Shown piece after piece: positions 1 to 9,075 of a stretch of DNA of 40,283 nt (positions are counted from its first letter, which is position 1; the number at the start of each line of letters is the position of its first letter). The stretch is from assembly GCA_029861425.1 (NCBI GenBank), contig JAOTZH010000011.1, positions 1 to 40,283 of the forward strand. Direction: 5' to 3'. This stretch comes from Gemmatimonadota bacterium (lineage in GTDB: Bacteria > Gemmatimonadota > Gemmatimonadetes > Palauibacterales > Palauibacteraceae). The notes below the pieces were generated by a model. It saw nothing but the letters and a program-made list of their open reading frames with translations. It did not search any database and was not told where the DNA came from. The translations under genes were made by a program, and so were the position numbers.

Positions 1-1328
1 TTGGTCTCGACGATGTCGGCCATTGCCTCGAAGTGGTTCGCGACTTCGAGATAGTCGTGCAGCAGCTCGGACTCCCGGGGACGCATCTCGCTTCGTGAGA
101 GTCGCCCGAGATAGGACACGATGGAGTCGTGCAGGGAATCGATGTCCTCATCCATGCGCGCGAGGTCGCGCAGCTCGAAGACCGATGCTCGCGTAATCGC
201 CGGCGGCGCCCTCTGGATGATCTCGACGACCCGGTCAGAGAGCCTTCCGAGCTCGAGCCTGGCCCGGTCGAGTGCCAGGGCCGGCGCGTCCAGGAGGGCG
301 TCGTCGAGGAACCTCGGTCGCGCCCCGACGCCTGCCGTCTCGGGGCGCTCTGGCACCAGGAAACGGGCCCACTTCGCGAACAGCGGCGTGAACCCGATGA
401 ACAGCAGGGTGTTCGCGAGGTTGAACGTGGTATGCGCGTTGGCGACCTGACGTGGCACTTCCGAGGCTGCCCTGGCCGCCCCGACCAGGCCCTCCGCCGA
501 AGGCGAAATAAGTGTGACCCAGGCGGCGAGATGCGGGATCAGACCGAACCACACGACCACGCCAGCCACGTTGAAGGTCACGTGGACGAATGCGGTTCGA
601 ACCGCTTCCCGGGGCTTGCCGAGCGACGCTAGAAGGGCCGTTACACACGTGCCGATGTTCGCGCCCAACACCAGGGCGATCCCTGCCTCCAGGCTGAGAA
701 AGCCCTGGCTGGCAAGCACGATGATCACGCCCGTCGTGGCGGAGGAGCTTTGCACGAGGGCGGTGAACGATGCGCTGAGCAGAACGGCCACCAGCGGTCG
801 GTCCATCGATTGCATGAGATCGATGAACGGCTGGTACGTCCGGAGCGGGCGAGTCGCGTCGCCCATCAGGTTCATCCCGAAAAAGACGAGCCCCAGCCCG
901 AGCACCATCAATCCGTACTGCTTGATGAGGTCTTTCTTCGAGGCGAAGTGCATCAGGAAGCCGATGGCCACCGCGATCAGCGCGAGGTGCGTGATCTTGA
1001 ACGCGATAATCTGGGCGGTGATCGTGGTGCCGATCGAGGCGCCCATGATCACCCCGATCGACTGCTCGAGGGTCATAAGCCCGGCCGAGACGAACCCGAC
1101 GAGCAATACGGTCGTGACGGATGAGGACTGAATCGTGGCCGTCACCACCGTGCCGGCCACGACCGCCTTGAAGCGGTTCGTGGTGAGCCGCGCCAGGAGG
1201 TTCCTCATCCGGGAGCCCGCGACGACCTTCAGGGCATCGGTGAGGTGCTCCATGCCATAGAGGAAGATCGCCAGGCCACCGACGAGGCCGATGATGATCC
1301 CTCCGACGTTCAGCGCCTGATCGTCCAT
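1..1328 (-). CDS. Na/Pi cotransporter family protein (NptA/PhoU-domain type), 3' end outside window
   Basis: Inner-membrane sodium:phosphate symporter-type protein. The frame is open from an ATG at 1328 to the window edge (442 codons, no stop). A purine-rich GGGAGAAGG precedes the ATG. Residues 10-30 form a first membrane segment. The two inverted family repeats each carry a QSSS motif (residues 67-70 and 193-196) followed by a glycine-rich segment, GASIGTT (about 97) and GANIGTC (about 222). These are the hallmarks of the Na/Pi cotransporter family. After about residue 345 the sequence turns soluble and helical, consistent with the C-terminal PhoU-like domain that many family members carry. 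It could import phosphate, or act as a phosphate-homeostasis protein as proposed for YjbB-like members; the sequence does not settle this. It is divergent from the lipoprotein at 1595 and apparently unrelated to the glycan locus. Confidence 0.9.
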   Translation of the reverse strand, partial: MDDQALNVGGIIIGLVGGLAIFLYGMEHLTDALKVVAGSRMRNLLARLTTNRFKAVVAGTVVTATIQSSSVTTVLLVGFVSAGLMTLEQSIGVIMGASIGTTITAQIIAFKITHLALIAVAIGFLMHFASKKDLIKQYGLMVLGLGLVFFGMNLMGDATRPLRTYQPFIDLMQSMDRPLVAVLLSASFTALVQSSSATTGVIIVLASQGFLSLEAGIALVLGANIGTCVTALLASLGKPREAVRTAFVHVTFNVAGVVVWFGLIPHLAAWVTLISPSAEGLVGAARAASEVPRQVANAHTTFNLANTLLFIGFTPLFAKWARFLVPERPETAGVGARPRFLDDALLDAPALALDRARLELGRLSDRVVEIIQRAPPAITRASVFELRDLARMDEDIDSLHDSIVSYLGRLSRSEMRPRESELLHDYLEVANHFEAMADIVET

Positions 1329-1594
1329 CCTTCTCCCTCATCCAGTCCGGGCACGCTGTGGCGCGCGAACCGGGGAACGGTCACCGATGCGGGCCGAAAC
1401 CTGTACCGGCGTTTGGCGGGATGAAAGCCCCGGGACATCCTGTCTCAGGCGCGAGTCTGCTCCCTGCAGCGGGGCGGCCGGTCCCGGGCTCTCCGCGCCC
1501 TCGATCGGGGCGGTGGTGGAATCAGACCAGTCACCACGTGGCTTGGGGGATGTGACAGTCGCGACGAGCGTGACGCATCGCGATACTTCAACTC
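1329..1594. promoter_or_regulatory. Divergent intergenic region with two short palindromes
   Basis: This 266-bp region separates the minus-strand transporter from the plus-strand lipoprotein and should hold both promoters. I see no convincing -35/-10 pair. Just upstream of the lipoprotein start lie two perfect 8-bp palindromes, GTCGCGAC (1558-1565) and ATCGCGAT (1577-1584), with centres 19 bp apart, close to two helical turns. They could be a dimeric operator or chance in GC-rich DNA. No tRNA or riboswitch was recognised, and the short reading frames here lack coding character. Confidence 0.3.
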
Positions 1595-2077
1595 ATGAAC
1601 AAACACTTCAGGAGGACGCTGTCGATGGTGCCCGGGTTCGTCGCGCTCGGGGCATGCGGCTCGGCGACCGGACCCGGCGGGGAGTGCGAGGTCTCGGGGG
1701 GCCTCGAGATCTGTGTCGACCGGGGCGAGTACGCGCCGGGAAACACGGTGCGGCTCACGCTGACCAACCGCGCGGGGGCCGTCACGTACGTCGACACCTG
1801 CGCGACGGTGTTCGTCGAGCGCACGACGCGAGCGGTATTCGGCTCGACATACAATCCGGAACGCCGCTGCGGGGCCGATCCCGCGCAGTCCGAGATCGTG
1901 GCGAACATGCACACGCTCGAGCCGGGGCAGGCGACGACCGAGTCTCTGCGCGTGACCCCGGGGATCCCGCAGGGGTTCTACCGTATCGACTACTGGATTC
2001 TGGACTCGGCGGGCGATCTCCAGTCGGAGGACCCGGTCAGCTCGTCCGAGTTCGACGTGTTCCCCTCCGCCGGCTGA
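1595..2077 (+). CDS. Small secreted lipoprotein, unknown function
   Basis: A 160-residue protein with a short basic N-terminus, a hydrophobic stretch and a lipobox ending ALGAC (Cys21), followed by GSATGPGG, a linker style common in Gemmatimonadota lipoproteins. The mature part (about 30-160) alternates hydrophobic and polar residues like a beta-sandwich and contains four cysteines (31, 40 and two further on), which could form disulfides. The pattern Y-x-P-G-N-x-V-R-L-T-L-T-N resembles small immunoglobulin-like or BsuPI-like domains; that is a weak fold-level resemblance, not an assignment. The ribosome-binding site is poor, but the lipobox position supports this ATG. Its last 88 bp overlap the 3' end of the convergent rfbD gene. 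Confidence 0.75.
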   Translation: MNKHFRRTLSMVPGFVALGACGSATGPGGECEVSGGLEICVDRGEYAPGNTVRLTLTNRAGAVTYVDTCATVFVERTTRAVFGSTYNPERRCGADPAQSEIVANMHTLEPGQATTESLRVTPGIPQGFYRIDYWILDSAGDLQSEDPVSSSEFDVFPSAG

Positions 2078-2997
2078 TCGATCTTGTCCGCACTCTCCCG
2101 GATGCATGCGGAGACGCCTTCCGTCCAATCCGGGAGGCGGAGCCCGGTCTCGGCCGCGAGTCTTTCGCTCGAGAGCCGGCTGTTCAGGGGCCGCGGTGCG
2201 GTGGATGGCCATTCGCTGGCGGGAATCGCGATGATATCGCGGACCCGGAGAGGCGCGGGGCCGCTCGCCGCGCTGGCGAGAATCTCTTCGGCGAACCCGT
2301 GCCACGACGTCTCTCCCCCGGGCGAGAGGTGATACAGGCCGCCGCGGCTTTCCAGCGCCGCCCGGAGTGACGCTCTGGTCCACGCCTCGGGGGGGCCAGC
2401 CATTGCCTCGAGGACCCGAACGGTCGCCCGGGCGATGTCCCGGCTCCACGTGGGTGCACCGAACTCGTCGGCGACGACGCGCAGCCTCTCCCGCTCGCGC
2501 ATGAGCCTCAGCATCGTGGTGAGGAAGTTTCCGGACCGGCTGCTGTAGACCCAACCGACCCGCAGCGTCAGGTACGCCGCGCCGGAGGAGGCGAGCGCCA
2601 CCTCGCCGAGCCGCTTCGTGCGACCGTAGACGCTGAGCGGGGCCGGGGGGTCGTCTTCCGTGTACGGCGTCGCCTGCGAGCCGTCGAACACGTAGTCGGT
2701 GGAGTAGTGCACGATCGCAATGCCACGACCCGCGGCGACCTCGCCGAGCACGTGCACGGCTCGTGCGTTCAGTGCGAGGGCGACATCTGGGTCGTCCTCG
2801 GCACGATCGACGGCTGTATAGGCAGCGGCGTTGATGATGAGGTCCGGTCGGGTCTCGCAGATGAACCGGGGGATCCGCTCGAGGTCGGCGAGGTCAAGCT
2901 CATCGCGGCCCGTCGCGACGACATCCACGCGGTCTTTCAACTCGCGACAAATCGCCGAACCGACCTGACCGGTCCGACCGGTGACGAGGACCTTCAT
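1990..2997 (-). CDS. rfbD: dTDP-4-dehydrorhamnose reductase
   Basis: Last enzyme of dTDP-L-rhamnose synthesis; reduces dTDP-4-dehydro-L-rhamnose with NAD(P)H in the cytosol. This is an extended SDR protein of 335 residues. It has the Rossmann motif VTGRTGQVGSA (5-15), the conserved STDYVFDG (99-106) and the catalytic Y124-x3-K128 in SVYGRTKRLGE. The start is the ATG at 2997, 5 bp after the rfbC stop; the longer open frame upstream lies inside rfbC and is not coding. The family usually has about 290-300 residues. The extra 30-odd residues after CIRES are low in structure and lie mostly where the frame runs antisense into the lipoprotein gene. The tail may reflect loss of an earlier stop codon. 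Last gene of the rfbBACD operon (also called rmlD). Confidence 0.95.
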   Translation of the reverse strand: MKVLVTGRTGQVGSAICRELKDRVDVVATGRDELDLADLERIPRFICETRPDLIINAAAYTAVDRAEDDPDVALALNARAVHVLGEVAAGRGIAIVHYSTDYVFDGSQATPYTEDDPPAPLSVYGRTKRLGEVALASSGAAYLTLRVGWVYSSRSGNFLTTMLRLMRERERLRVVADEFGAPTWSRDIARATVRVLEAMAGPPEAWTRASLRAALESRGGLYHLSPGGETSWHGFAEEILASAASGPAPLRVRDIIAIPASEWPSTAPRPLNSRLSSERLAAETGLRLPDWTEGVSACIRESADKIDQPAEGNTSNSDELTGSSDWRSPAESRIQ

Positions 2998-3002
2998 GAA
3001 CG

Positions 3003-3629
3003 TCAGCCTCCCGTGGCCGCGTCGAGACTGGCCAGCCAAGCGACGACCCGGTCGGCGCGCTGGGAGTCTTCCCATTCGGGGAGCTGCCCGGTCGCGGCCA
3101 GCTCCTCCAGCGTGAGGCCTTCCCGATCCTTCGGTGAGAGTACCGGAGCGTCGAGGGGCCAGTCGACTGCGAGCGAGGGGTCGTTCCATACGAGCGTGTG
3201 CTCGGCTCCCGCGTCGTAGGTGGCCGTGCAATGGTACAGGAGGTCGGCCTGGTCGCTCAGGGCGACGAACCCGTGCGCGAAGTCGGGCGGCACCCAGAGC
3301 TGAAGACCGTTCTCCCCGGACAGCTCGACGCCGAACCAGTGTCCGAAGGTCGGCGACCCGACCCGGATGTCGACGGCGACGTCGAACACGGTCCCTCGCG
3401 TGACGGAGACGAGCTTCCCCTGGGCTCCCGGGTTTTGAAAGTGCAGTCCGCGCAGGACTCCGCAGCGCGACGATGACCGGTTGGTCTGGACGAACCGCGC
3501 TTCGAAACCGAGGGCCCGATACCGCTCCTCATGGAAGTCCTCGACAAACGCCCCGCGTTCGTCGGTGTGGACGGTACGCTCGAACAGGATCGGTCCGGCG
3601 GGATCATCGATCTGGACGGCTTCGGGCAT
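3003..3629 (-). CDS. rfbC: dTDP-4-dehydrorhamnose 3,5-epimerase
   Basis: Epimerises C3 and C5 of dTDP-4-dehydro-6-deoxyglucose, the third step of the dTDP-L-rhamnose pathway. The 208-residue cupin-fold protein carries the conserved RGLHFQ with the catalytic histidine, the strand GTVFDVAVDIR and the PPDFAHGF segment. LLYHCTATYD contains the conserved tyrosine of the active site. Total length is somewhat above the family's usual 180-190 residues because of a C-terminal extension after about residue 180. The ATG at 3629 places the usual short lead before the first conserved strand. It lies 24 bp downstream of rfbA and 5 bp upstream of rfbD, so it is clearly one transcription unit (also called rmlC). 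Confidence 0.95.
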   Translation of the reverse strand: MPEAVQIDDPAGPILFERTVHTDERGAFVEDFHEERYRALGFEARFVQTNRSSSRCGVLRGLHFQNPGAQGKLVSVTRGTVFDVAVDIRVGSPTFGHWFGVELSGENGLQLWVPPDFAHGFVALSDQADLLYHCTATYDAGAEHTLVWNDPSLAVDWPLDAPVLSPKDREGLTLEELAATGQLPEWEDSQRADRVVAWLASLDAATGG

Positions 3630-3653
3630 GGTACGCGTTCTCTTCCGGCGTGA

Positions 3654-4565
3654 TCAGCCGAGGGCCGCTACGGGCGCGCGCTCCACTCCGCAGGCGCGCC
3701 TCGCGATCTCCTCGAGATAAGAGCCGTACGAGGTGTGCCGGATCGGATGCGCGATCCGGTCCACCTCATCGGCAGAAATGAACCCCATATGCAGGGCGAC
3801 CTCCTCGGGACAGGAGATCTTCAGCCCCTGCCTGGCTTCCACGGTGCAGATGAAGTGTGCGGCCTCGAGCATGGACTCGGGGGTCCCGGTGTCGAGCCAG
3901 GCGAACCCCCGGCCAAGCCGCTCGAGCCGAACCGCCCCCAGTTCGAGGTAGCGGCGGTTCAAGTCCGTGATCTCGAACTCACCCCGCTCCGACGGCGCGA
4001 GATCCGCGGCCAGGCGCGGCGCCGATTCATCGTAGAAGTACAGTCCGGTGACCGCGTAGTTGGACGGGGGGACCTCCGGCTTTTCCACCAGGCCGACGAC
4101 CCGACCGTCGGATTCGAACTCCACGACCCCGTAGCGTTCCGGGTCGTGCACGCGGTAGCCGAAGAGGGTGGCCCCATCCACGCGGGCCGCGGCCCCCTGG
4201 AGGATCTCCGGCAGGCCGTGCCCGTAGAAGATGTTGTCGCCCAGAACGAGCGCCGAGGGCGAGTCGTCAAGGAACTCCCGCCCGATGATGAGGGCCTGGG
4301 CGATTCCGTTCGGCTCCGGCTGGACCGCGAACCGCAGATCGATCCCCCACTGGCTCCCGTCCCCCAGCAGCCGCCGGAACGCGTCGGCGTCCTCGGGGGT
4401 CGTGATCACGAGCACGTCCTGGATGCCCGCGTGCATCAGGGTACAAAGGGGGTAGTAGACGAGCGGCTTGTCGTAGATGGGCAGCAGCTGTTTGCTCGCC
4501 GCCAACGTCATCGGGTGCAGGCGGGTGCCCGAGCCTCCCGCGAGGAGGATTCCGCGGCGCGTCAT
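3654..4565 (-). CDS. rfbA: Glucose-1-phosphate thymidylyltransferase
   Basis: Makes dTDP-glucose from dTTP and glucose-1-phosphate, the committing step of dTDP-rhamnose synthesis. The 303 residues match the family length. The nucleotide-binding signature [14 protein letters not shown] sits at 7-20. VLGDNIFYG (about 107-115) holds the metal-binding Asp110, and [20 protein letters not shown] is the standard sugar-binding region. The ATG at 4565 was chosen because it forms an ATGA overlap (4562-4565) with the rfbB stop and starts directly at the first beta strand. The 28 codons open upstream are within rfbB. Second gene of rfbBACD (also called rmlA). Confidence 0.96.
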   Translation of the reverse strand: MTRRGILLAGGSGTRLHPMTLAASKQLLPIYDKPLVYYPLCTLMHAGIQDVLVITTPEDADAFRRLLGDGSQWGIDLRFAVQPEPNGIAQALIIGREFLDDSPSALVLGDNIFYGHGLPEILQGAAARVDGATLFGYRVHDPERYGVVEFESDGRVVGLVEKPEVPPSNYAVTGLYFYDESAPRLAADLAPSERGEFEITDLNRRYLELGAVRLERLGRGFAWLDTGTPESMLEAAHFICTVEARQGLKISCPEEVALHMGFISADEVDRIAHPIRHTSYGSYLEEIARRACGVERAPVAALG

Positions 4566-5629
4566 GCCGGCACCTTCAGGCCGAGTCGCTCGCCTCCGTA
4601 GCGATTCTCCCGGATCGCGCTCCACCACGATTCGTTCGACAGATACCACTCGACGGTGCGGCGGATTCCGGTCTCGAAGGACTCGCGCGGCGTCCAGTCC
4701 AGCTCACGTTCGATCTTTCCGGAGTCGATCGCGTATCGCCGGTCGTGTGCCCGTCGATCGGACACGAACTCGATCTGCTCGCGATAGCTCGTCCCGAGGG
4801 GAGCCGGCCGCAGGCCGTCGAGGATATCACACACGTGGTGAACGATCTCGATGTTCTCCCGTTCCGCGGCGCCCCCGATGCAGTACGTCTCGCCGGGGAC
4901 GCCGCGCTCCAGGACCCGAAGCAGTGCCCCTACGTGGTCATCGACGAACAACCAGTCCCGCACCTGCCGTCCGTCTCCGTACACCGGGAGCGAGCGTCCC
5001 TCGAGCGCCCGCAGAATCATGTTGGGGATCAGCTTCTCGGGAAACTGAAAGGGGCCGTAGTTGTTCGAGCAGTTCGTCACGATGACCGGCAGGTCGTAGA
5101 CGCGCTCCCATACGCGTGCGAAGTGGTCCGCCGCCGCCTTGCTGGCGGAGTACGGGGAATTCGGATCGTAATGCGAGGTCTCCGAGAAACGACCCTCCGG
5201 TCCGAGCGATCCGTAGACTTCGTCCGTCGACACATGCAGGAAGCGGAATCGGGCCCTGTCACCCTCTTCCAGCCCCAGGTAGTACCGTCGGGCCTCGGAG
5301 AGCAGGGTGCAGGTGCCGACCACGTTGGACTGGACGAACACCAGGGGGCCGTCGATCGAGCGGTCCACGTGCGATTCGGCGGCCAGATGGATGACCGCGG
5401 ATGGCGCATGCCGCTCGAAGAGCGCGCGCAGCGCGGGGCCGTCGCACACGTCGACTTCCGCGAACTCGTATCGTGGCGAGTGGGCGACGGTCTCGAGCGA
5501 TGAGATGCTCGCGGCGTACGTGAGACAATCGACGTTCACGACACGCCGATCGGTCGCGTGTATCAGGTGGCGGACCAGGGCAGACCCGATGAAACCGGCG
5601 CCGCCGGTCACGAGAATGGGGCGCTCCAC
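4562..5629 (-). CDS. rfbB: dTDP-glucose 4,6-dehydratase
   Basis: NAD-dependent dehydratase that converts dTDP-glucose to dTDP-4-dehydro-6-deoxyglucose. This extended SDR protein of 355 residues has [10 protein letters not shown] (7-16), [11 protein letters not shown] (81-91), the catalytic T135-D136-E137 in STDEVYG, and Y160-x3-K164 in [12 protein letters not shown]. The start is GTG at 5629, directly behind a strong GGAGGAGA ribosome-binding site. The longer frame to the right is inside the neighbouring gene. First gene of the four-gene rhamnose operon, 26 bp after the stop of the DUF5916 gene, so read-through from the upstream glycan genes is likely. Confidence 0.96.
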   Translation of the reverse strand: MERPILVTGGAGFIGSALVRHLIHATDRRVVNVDCLTYAASISSLETVAHSPRYEFAEVDVCDGPALRALFERHAPSAVIHLAAESHVDRSIDGPLVFVQSNVVGTCTLLSEARRYYLGLEEGDRARFRFLHVSTDEVYGSLGPEGRFSETSHYDPNSPYSASKAAADHFARVWERVYDLPVIVTNCSNNYGPFQFPEKLIPNMILRALEGRSLPVYGDGRQVRDWLFVDDHVGALLRVLERGVPGETYCIGGAAERENIEIVHHVCDILDGLRPAPLGTSYREQIEFVSDRRAHDRRYAIDSGKIERELDWTPRESFETGIRRTVEWYLSNESWWSAIRENRYGGERLGLKVPA

Positions 5630-5655
5630 GTATCTCCTCCGTTTGCGATCTTGAT

Positions 5656-8600
5656 TCAACGGAATGCCAGCCAGTAGCTGACCTTGGCGACGAAGACGTG
5701 CTGCCCGGGGTCGCCGATCGAACGGGCCAGAGCCCCTGCTCCCACCGGGTCCCCGTTGTCGTTCCAGTACCATCGATCCTGCTGCCAGATCAGATGGAGC
5801 GTGCTGCCCGGCAACCACTCCCACCGGAGAACCGCGTTGGTGCGAAACGAGCGCAGGTTGAAATCGGAGTTCCAGAGCGTGAACTGGTCTTCGCCGTCGG
5901 TCACCAGCTTCGAGCCGTCCTCGAGGGTCTCGATCGTCGTGCCGTCGGTGCCGTAGACCCGGAGTGTGCTCTCCCCCGCGCCCGTCAGCTCGCCGAAGTC
6001 GTGGTAGCGCCCCGACGACGCGAACGGCTCTCCGTAGAGATCGAGGGTCAGATCCGGCGTGATGGCGTAGCCGACCCTCAGCTGCGCGTAGATTTCACTC
6101 CGCTCGATCCCGCCGAAGACGTAGCGCTGTCCGAACGTCGATTCGGGGCCGCCCGCCAACATGTCGAAGTACTGTCTGGACGCATCCCCGATCGTGAAGC
6201 CGGGGCTGAGCGAGACATCGAGCTTCGGATCCGGCTTCATGGAAACCCTGGCGTTCACGGATGTCGACCAGCCTCCGATCGCGTCGAAGAACGTCGAGAC
6301 GTCGAGTCCCCACTGGGTTGGCTCGGCGTGCGAGCCCGAGAGCCCGAAGTCCATGGACACCGCGCGTGGCGTCCCCATCAGCGGGCCACCTCGTGTCAGG
6401 TCGTCGCTGAGCGCGGCGGTGTGAAGCTGCACCTGCCCATACGTGCGCCAGAAGTTCTTCCAGACGGCGTTCCCGAAGAGTCCGAACGACGTGCTGCGAC
6501 GGTCGCCGTCATGGTTCCAGCCGGCGTCCGCGAACGTGCCCACCGAGAACTGCCGGGCCGCGCCTCCCAGGCCGAGCCGACGATGTGTGAGCGAGCCCGC
6601 CACCCGGTGCTCGTCGGCCCGGCGCAGGATGCCCACGTCATTCAGCTCGAAGCCGGGAGACGTCGTCCCCGCCGACAACTCCCAGAGCCACGGTGCCCCC
6701 GCGACTTTCGCCAGCGAGATCCCGCCCGAGTATCCGGTGAGCGAGGTGGCCGACGGGTCGAGCGCGACGTGGCCGGCGTCGGGACGCTGGAAATAGCGCA
6801 CGCTCGACGCCTGGAGTCGCCCGAGTGCCGCGGAGTCGCCCGCGACGTGACTGAACCCCGCGTGCCCCCTGACCTCGTAGGTGCCGCGCCCCAGACGGAG
6901 GTTCCAGTCGCCACCCCCGGTGATCGCGGTCCTCGGCAGTAGGGGAGCGAGCGTCGGATCCAGGTCCCGCTGGATGCCCGTCAGCATGAACCCGGCGGTG
7001 GAACCGCCCCGGCCGACCTCCTTCTGTACTCGGGCGACGCCGAAGGCGGTGGCGGGCGAGATCGGCTCGGCCGGCAACGTGTCGCCGGGGACATCCAGAG
7101 GCAGGGTCTCGGCGGCTGTGACTGCCGCGAGCGCGCCGACCGACAGCCCCGACTCGAGCCGTCCTGTCAGCTTTCCGGCCCCGAGGATCGTCACCCCGCC
7201 GGGCGTTCCGGCAGCTGACGTCCCGCTGACTCCCCGGGGCAGCGATCCCACGCGCCGGGAGTAGAAGTAGTCGGGTCCGCCGCCTCGAAGCAGCTGGCTA
7301 CCCTCCTGAAAGAAAGGGCGCCGCTCGGGAAAGAAGGTCTCGAACGCCGTGAGGTTCACTTCGGCCGGATCGGCCTCGATCTGGCCGAAGTCCGGGTTGA
7401 AGGTCGCGTCCACCGTGAGGTTGGTCCCGAGACCCAGCTTCAGGTCCGCGCCGAACCGCATGTCACCATCGTCGAAGCCGCCCACGCCACCAGCCGCGCG
7501 GTCGAGCCGGGTCGTGGTTCCAAGCACGTACGGAGCGAACTCGATCCGGCGTCCCACGCTCCCGGTCTCGATTCCGACGAGCTCGCCGAAGCGAGACGCC
7601 CAGCCCGACTCATAGGTCGGCACCACAACCCAGTAGAGGCTGACAAAGCGAGACGGATTCTCACGCTTGATGTTCACGCCCCACACCTGGCGTCCTTCCT
7701 CGGGAAACCGCAGCTGCGAGAACGGGATCCGCAGCTCCGCCGTCCACCCGGCGGAGTCGGCGGCCGTCCTAGCTTCCCAGACCGGATCGAACGTGCGATC
7801 GGCCGGGTGCTCGCGGTCCGAAGGATGGTAGTAGTCAATGCGGGTGCCGGCCTCGGTCACGCCGAATGTGTACGCGGTTTGCAGGTCGTGGAAGGTGTCC
7901 AGGGAAAGCAGCAGACGGTCGTCGCTTCCGGGATCGTCGCGGCCTCGGACCTGGCCGGCCGGCCGGTCGTCCGCGGCCAGCATGCGCGCTCCGACGTACA
8001 GCGCGTCTTCGTCGTACAGGAAGGCCACCTGGGTCTGGACACGTGACCGGTAGCCCTGGTCGTGTCCCTTCTGAAGGAAGTCGTCGCGGAACGTCGCGGA
8101 GGCCCAGGCGGGGTCGTCCAGACTTCCGTCAAGCGATATCGAGGCCCCACGCCGCGATGCGCGCGCGGTCTTCGGGGCGACCCGGACGGTGCCCGCTGCG
8201 ATCGGCTCGCCGTCGGTCGTACAGGCGAGCTCTCGGGGGCTCGCCATGAGGAGCAGGTCCTCGCCTCCGACCCGCAGCGTGATCTCGTGCATCCGGCCAT
8301 CCCACAGAGACTCCGGGTGCTCGATATAGAAGGCGTGCGAACCGTTTCCCTTGCCCTTCTGGTCCAGCCCCTTTCGATACACGTCCGCGACGGCCGTCCC
8401 GATCCTCTGCCCGTTGTCAAAGATCTCGACCGAGAGAGGCAGATCGGGCCGCGTGTTATCCCACACCCAGCCGGCGCTGCGCCGACAGTCGCTCGCCTCG
8501 TGGTGCCCCTCGTACGCACCACGCCCATCGGCGCGGAGCTCGAAGGCCGCGATCGAGTCGCCATCGAGACCGAACCCGGCCAGCGTGCTGTCGCGGGCGG

Positions 8601-9075
8601 CGTCCGCCGTCCTGGGGTACGACGCCCGCGTGAAACCCGCTTCAGCGCGTGGATCGTCTTCGGCCGTTGCGTCCCCGTCCGTTTCCGGGGCACTCGCGGC
8701 GAGCGTCAGGATCGTCGGCATGGGTTCGGTGCGGGCAAGCCACGCGTCGCCGTATCCGAACCCCCGAACCTGCCTGAGCGTCGGGCGGGCGGAGTCGGCC
8801 GTGCCGAAATCGCCGACCCGGACGCGGTGTCGGGATCGCCAGCGCTCGACGTAGACCGGTAGCTGTCTCTCCAGGAGCTCGTGGAGGCGCCGGGCCTCTA
8901 CCACCGCCGCCTCGGACTCGTCGAGGATCGCGACCTGGACCCGGTACTGCGACGGCGCCTGCCCCACCGCAGGAGCCGCGACGCCCGCCACGGCGGCTAC
9001 GAACGCGAGGACGACGCCCGCGATCGACTCCGCTACCCGAGACCGCCGATGCACGCTGCGCCCCGCCGCGTTCAA
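5656..9075 (-). CDS. Outer-membrane DUF5916 protein with SPOR, beta-sandwich and CBM9-like domains
   Basis: A very large exported protein of 1139 residues. In order: a signal peptide (1-40, ending AVGQA); a SPOR-like domain (about 43-117; YRVQVAI ... HRVRVGDF ... GYGDAWLART), a fold that binds denuded peptidoglycan strands; a low-complexity acidic linker; and a beta-sandwich (about 195-285) with GWVWDNTRPD, VEIFDNGQRIG and DVYRKGL, of a kind I associate with glycosyltransferase-linked modules. These are followed by a CBM9-like domain from about 312 (ISLDGSLDDPAW) and a long beta-rich DUF5916 outer-membrane region with the family signature FFPERRPFFQEG. The start is TTG at 9075, overlapping the deacetylase stop as TTGA; a GTG at 9054 is the alternative. 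No substrate can be named. The position between deacetylase and rfb genes suggests a role at the cell surface with the glycan. Confidence 0.88.
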   Translation of the reverse strand: MNAAGRSVHRRSRVAESIAGVVLAFVAAVAGVAAPAVGQAPSQYRVQVAILDESEAAVVEARRLHELLERQLPVYVERWRSRHRVRVGDFGTADSARPTLRQVRGFGYGDAWLARTEPMPTILTLAASAPETDGDATAEDDPRAEAGFTRASYPRTADAARDSTLAGFGLDGDSIAAFELRADGRGAYEGHHEASDCRRSAGWVWDNTRPDLPLSVEIFDNGQRIGTAVADVYRKGLDQKGKGNGSHAFYIEHPESLWDGRMHEITLRVGGEDLLLMASPRELACTTDGEPIAAGTVRVAPKTARASRRGASISLDGSLDDPAWASATFRDDFLQKGHDQGYRSRVQTQVAFLYDEDALYVGARMLAADDRPAGQVRGRDDPGSDDRLLLSLDTFHDLQTAYTFGVTEAGTRIDYYHPSDREHPADRTFDPVWEARTAADSAGWTAELRIPFSQLRFPEEGRQVWGVNIKRENPSRFVSLYWVVVPTYESGWASRFGELVGIETGSVGRRIEFAPYVLGTTTRLDRAAGGVGGFDDGDMRFGADLKLGLGTNLTVDATFNPDFGQIEADPAEVNLTAFETFFPERRPFFQEGSQLLRGGGPDYFYSRRVGSLPRGVSGTSAAGTPGGVTILGAGKLTGRLESGLSVGALAAVTAAETLPLDVPGDTLPAEPISPATAFGVARVQKEVGRGGSTAGFMLTGIQRDLDPTLAPLLPRTAITGGGDWNLRLGRGTYEVRGHAGFSHVAGDSAALGRLQASSVRYFQRPDAGHVALDPSATSLTGYSGGISLAKVAGAPWLWELSAGTTSPGFELNDVGILRRADEHRVAGSLTHRRLGLGGAARQFSVGTFADAGWNHDGDRRSTSFGLFGNAVWKNFWRTYGQVQLHTAALSDDLTRGGPLMGTPRAVSMDFGLSGSHAEPTQWGLDVSTFFDAIGGWSTSVNARVSMKPDPKLDVSLSPGFTIGDASRQYFDMLAGGPESTFGQRYVFGGIERSEIYAQLRVGYAITPDLTLDLYGEPFASSGRYHDFGELTGAGESTLRVYGTDGTTIETLEDGSKLVTDGEDQFTLWNSDFNLRSFRTNAVLRWEWLPGSTLHLIWQQDRWYWNDNGDPVGAGALARSIGDPGQHVFVAKVSYWLAFR

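Noticed and set aside
235-1341. A 368-codon minus-strand frame overlapping the Na/Pi transporter
   Set aside because: Its product is arginine- and histidine-rich with no family features. The true frame, shifted relative to it, encodes the transporter with both QSSS motifs and stays open to the window edge.
1358-1555. A 65-codon plus-strand frame in the first intergenic region
   Set aside because: No ribosome-binding site, no conserved pattern, and a composition expected from GC-rich non-coding DNA.
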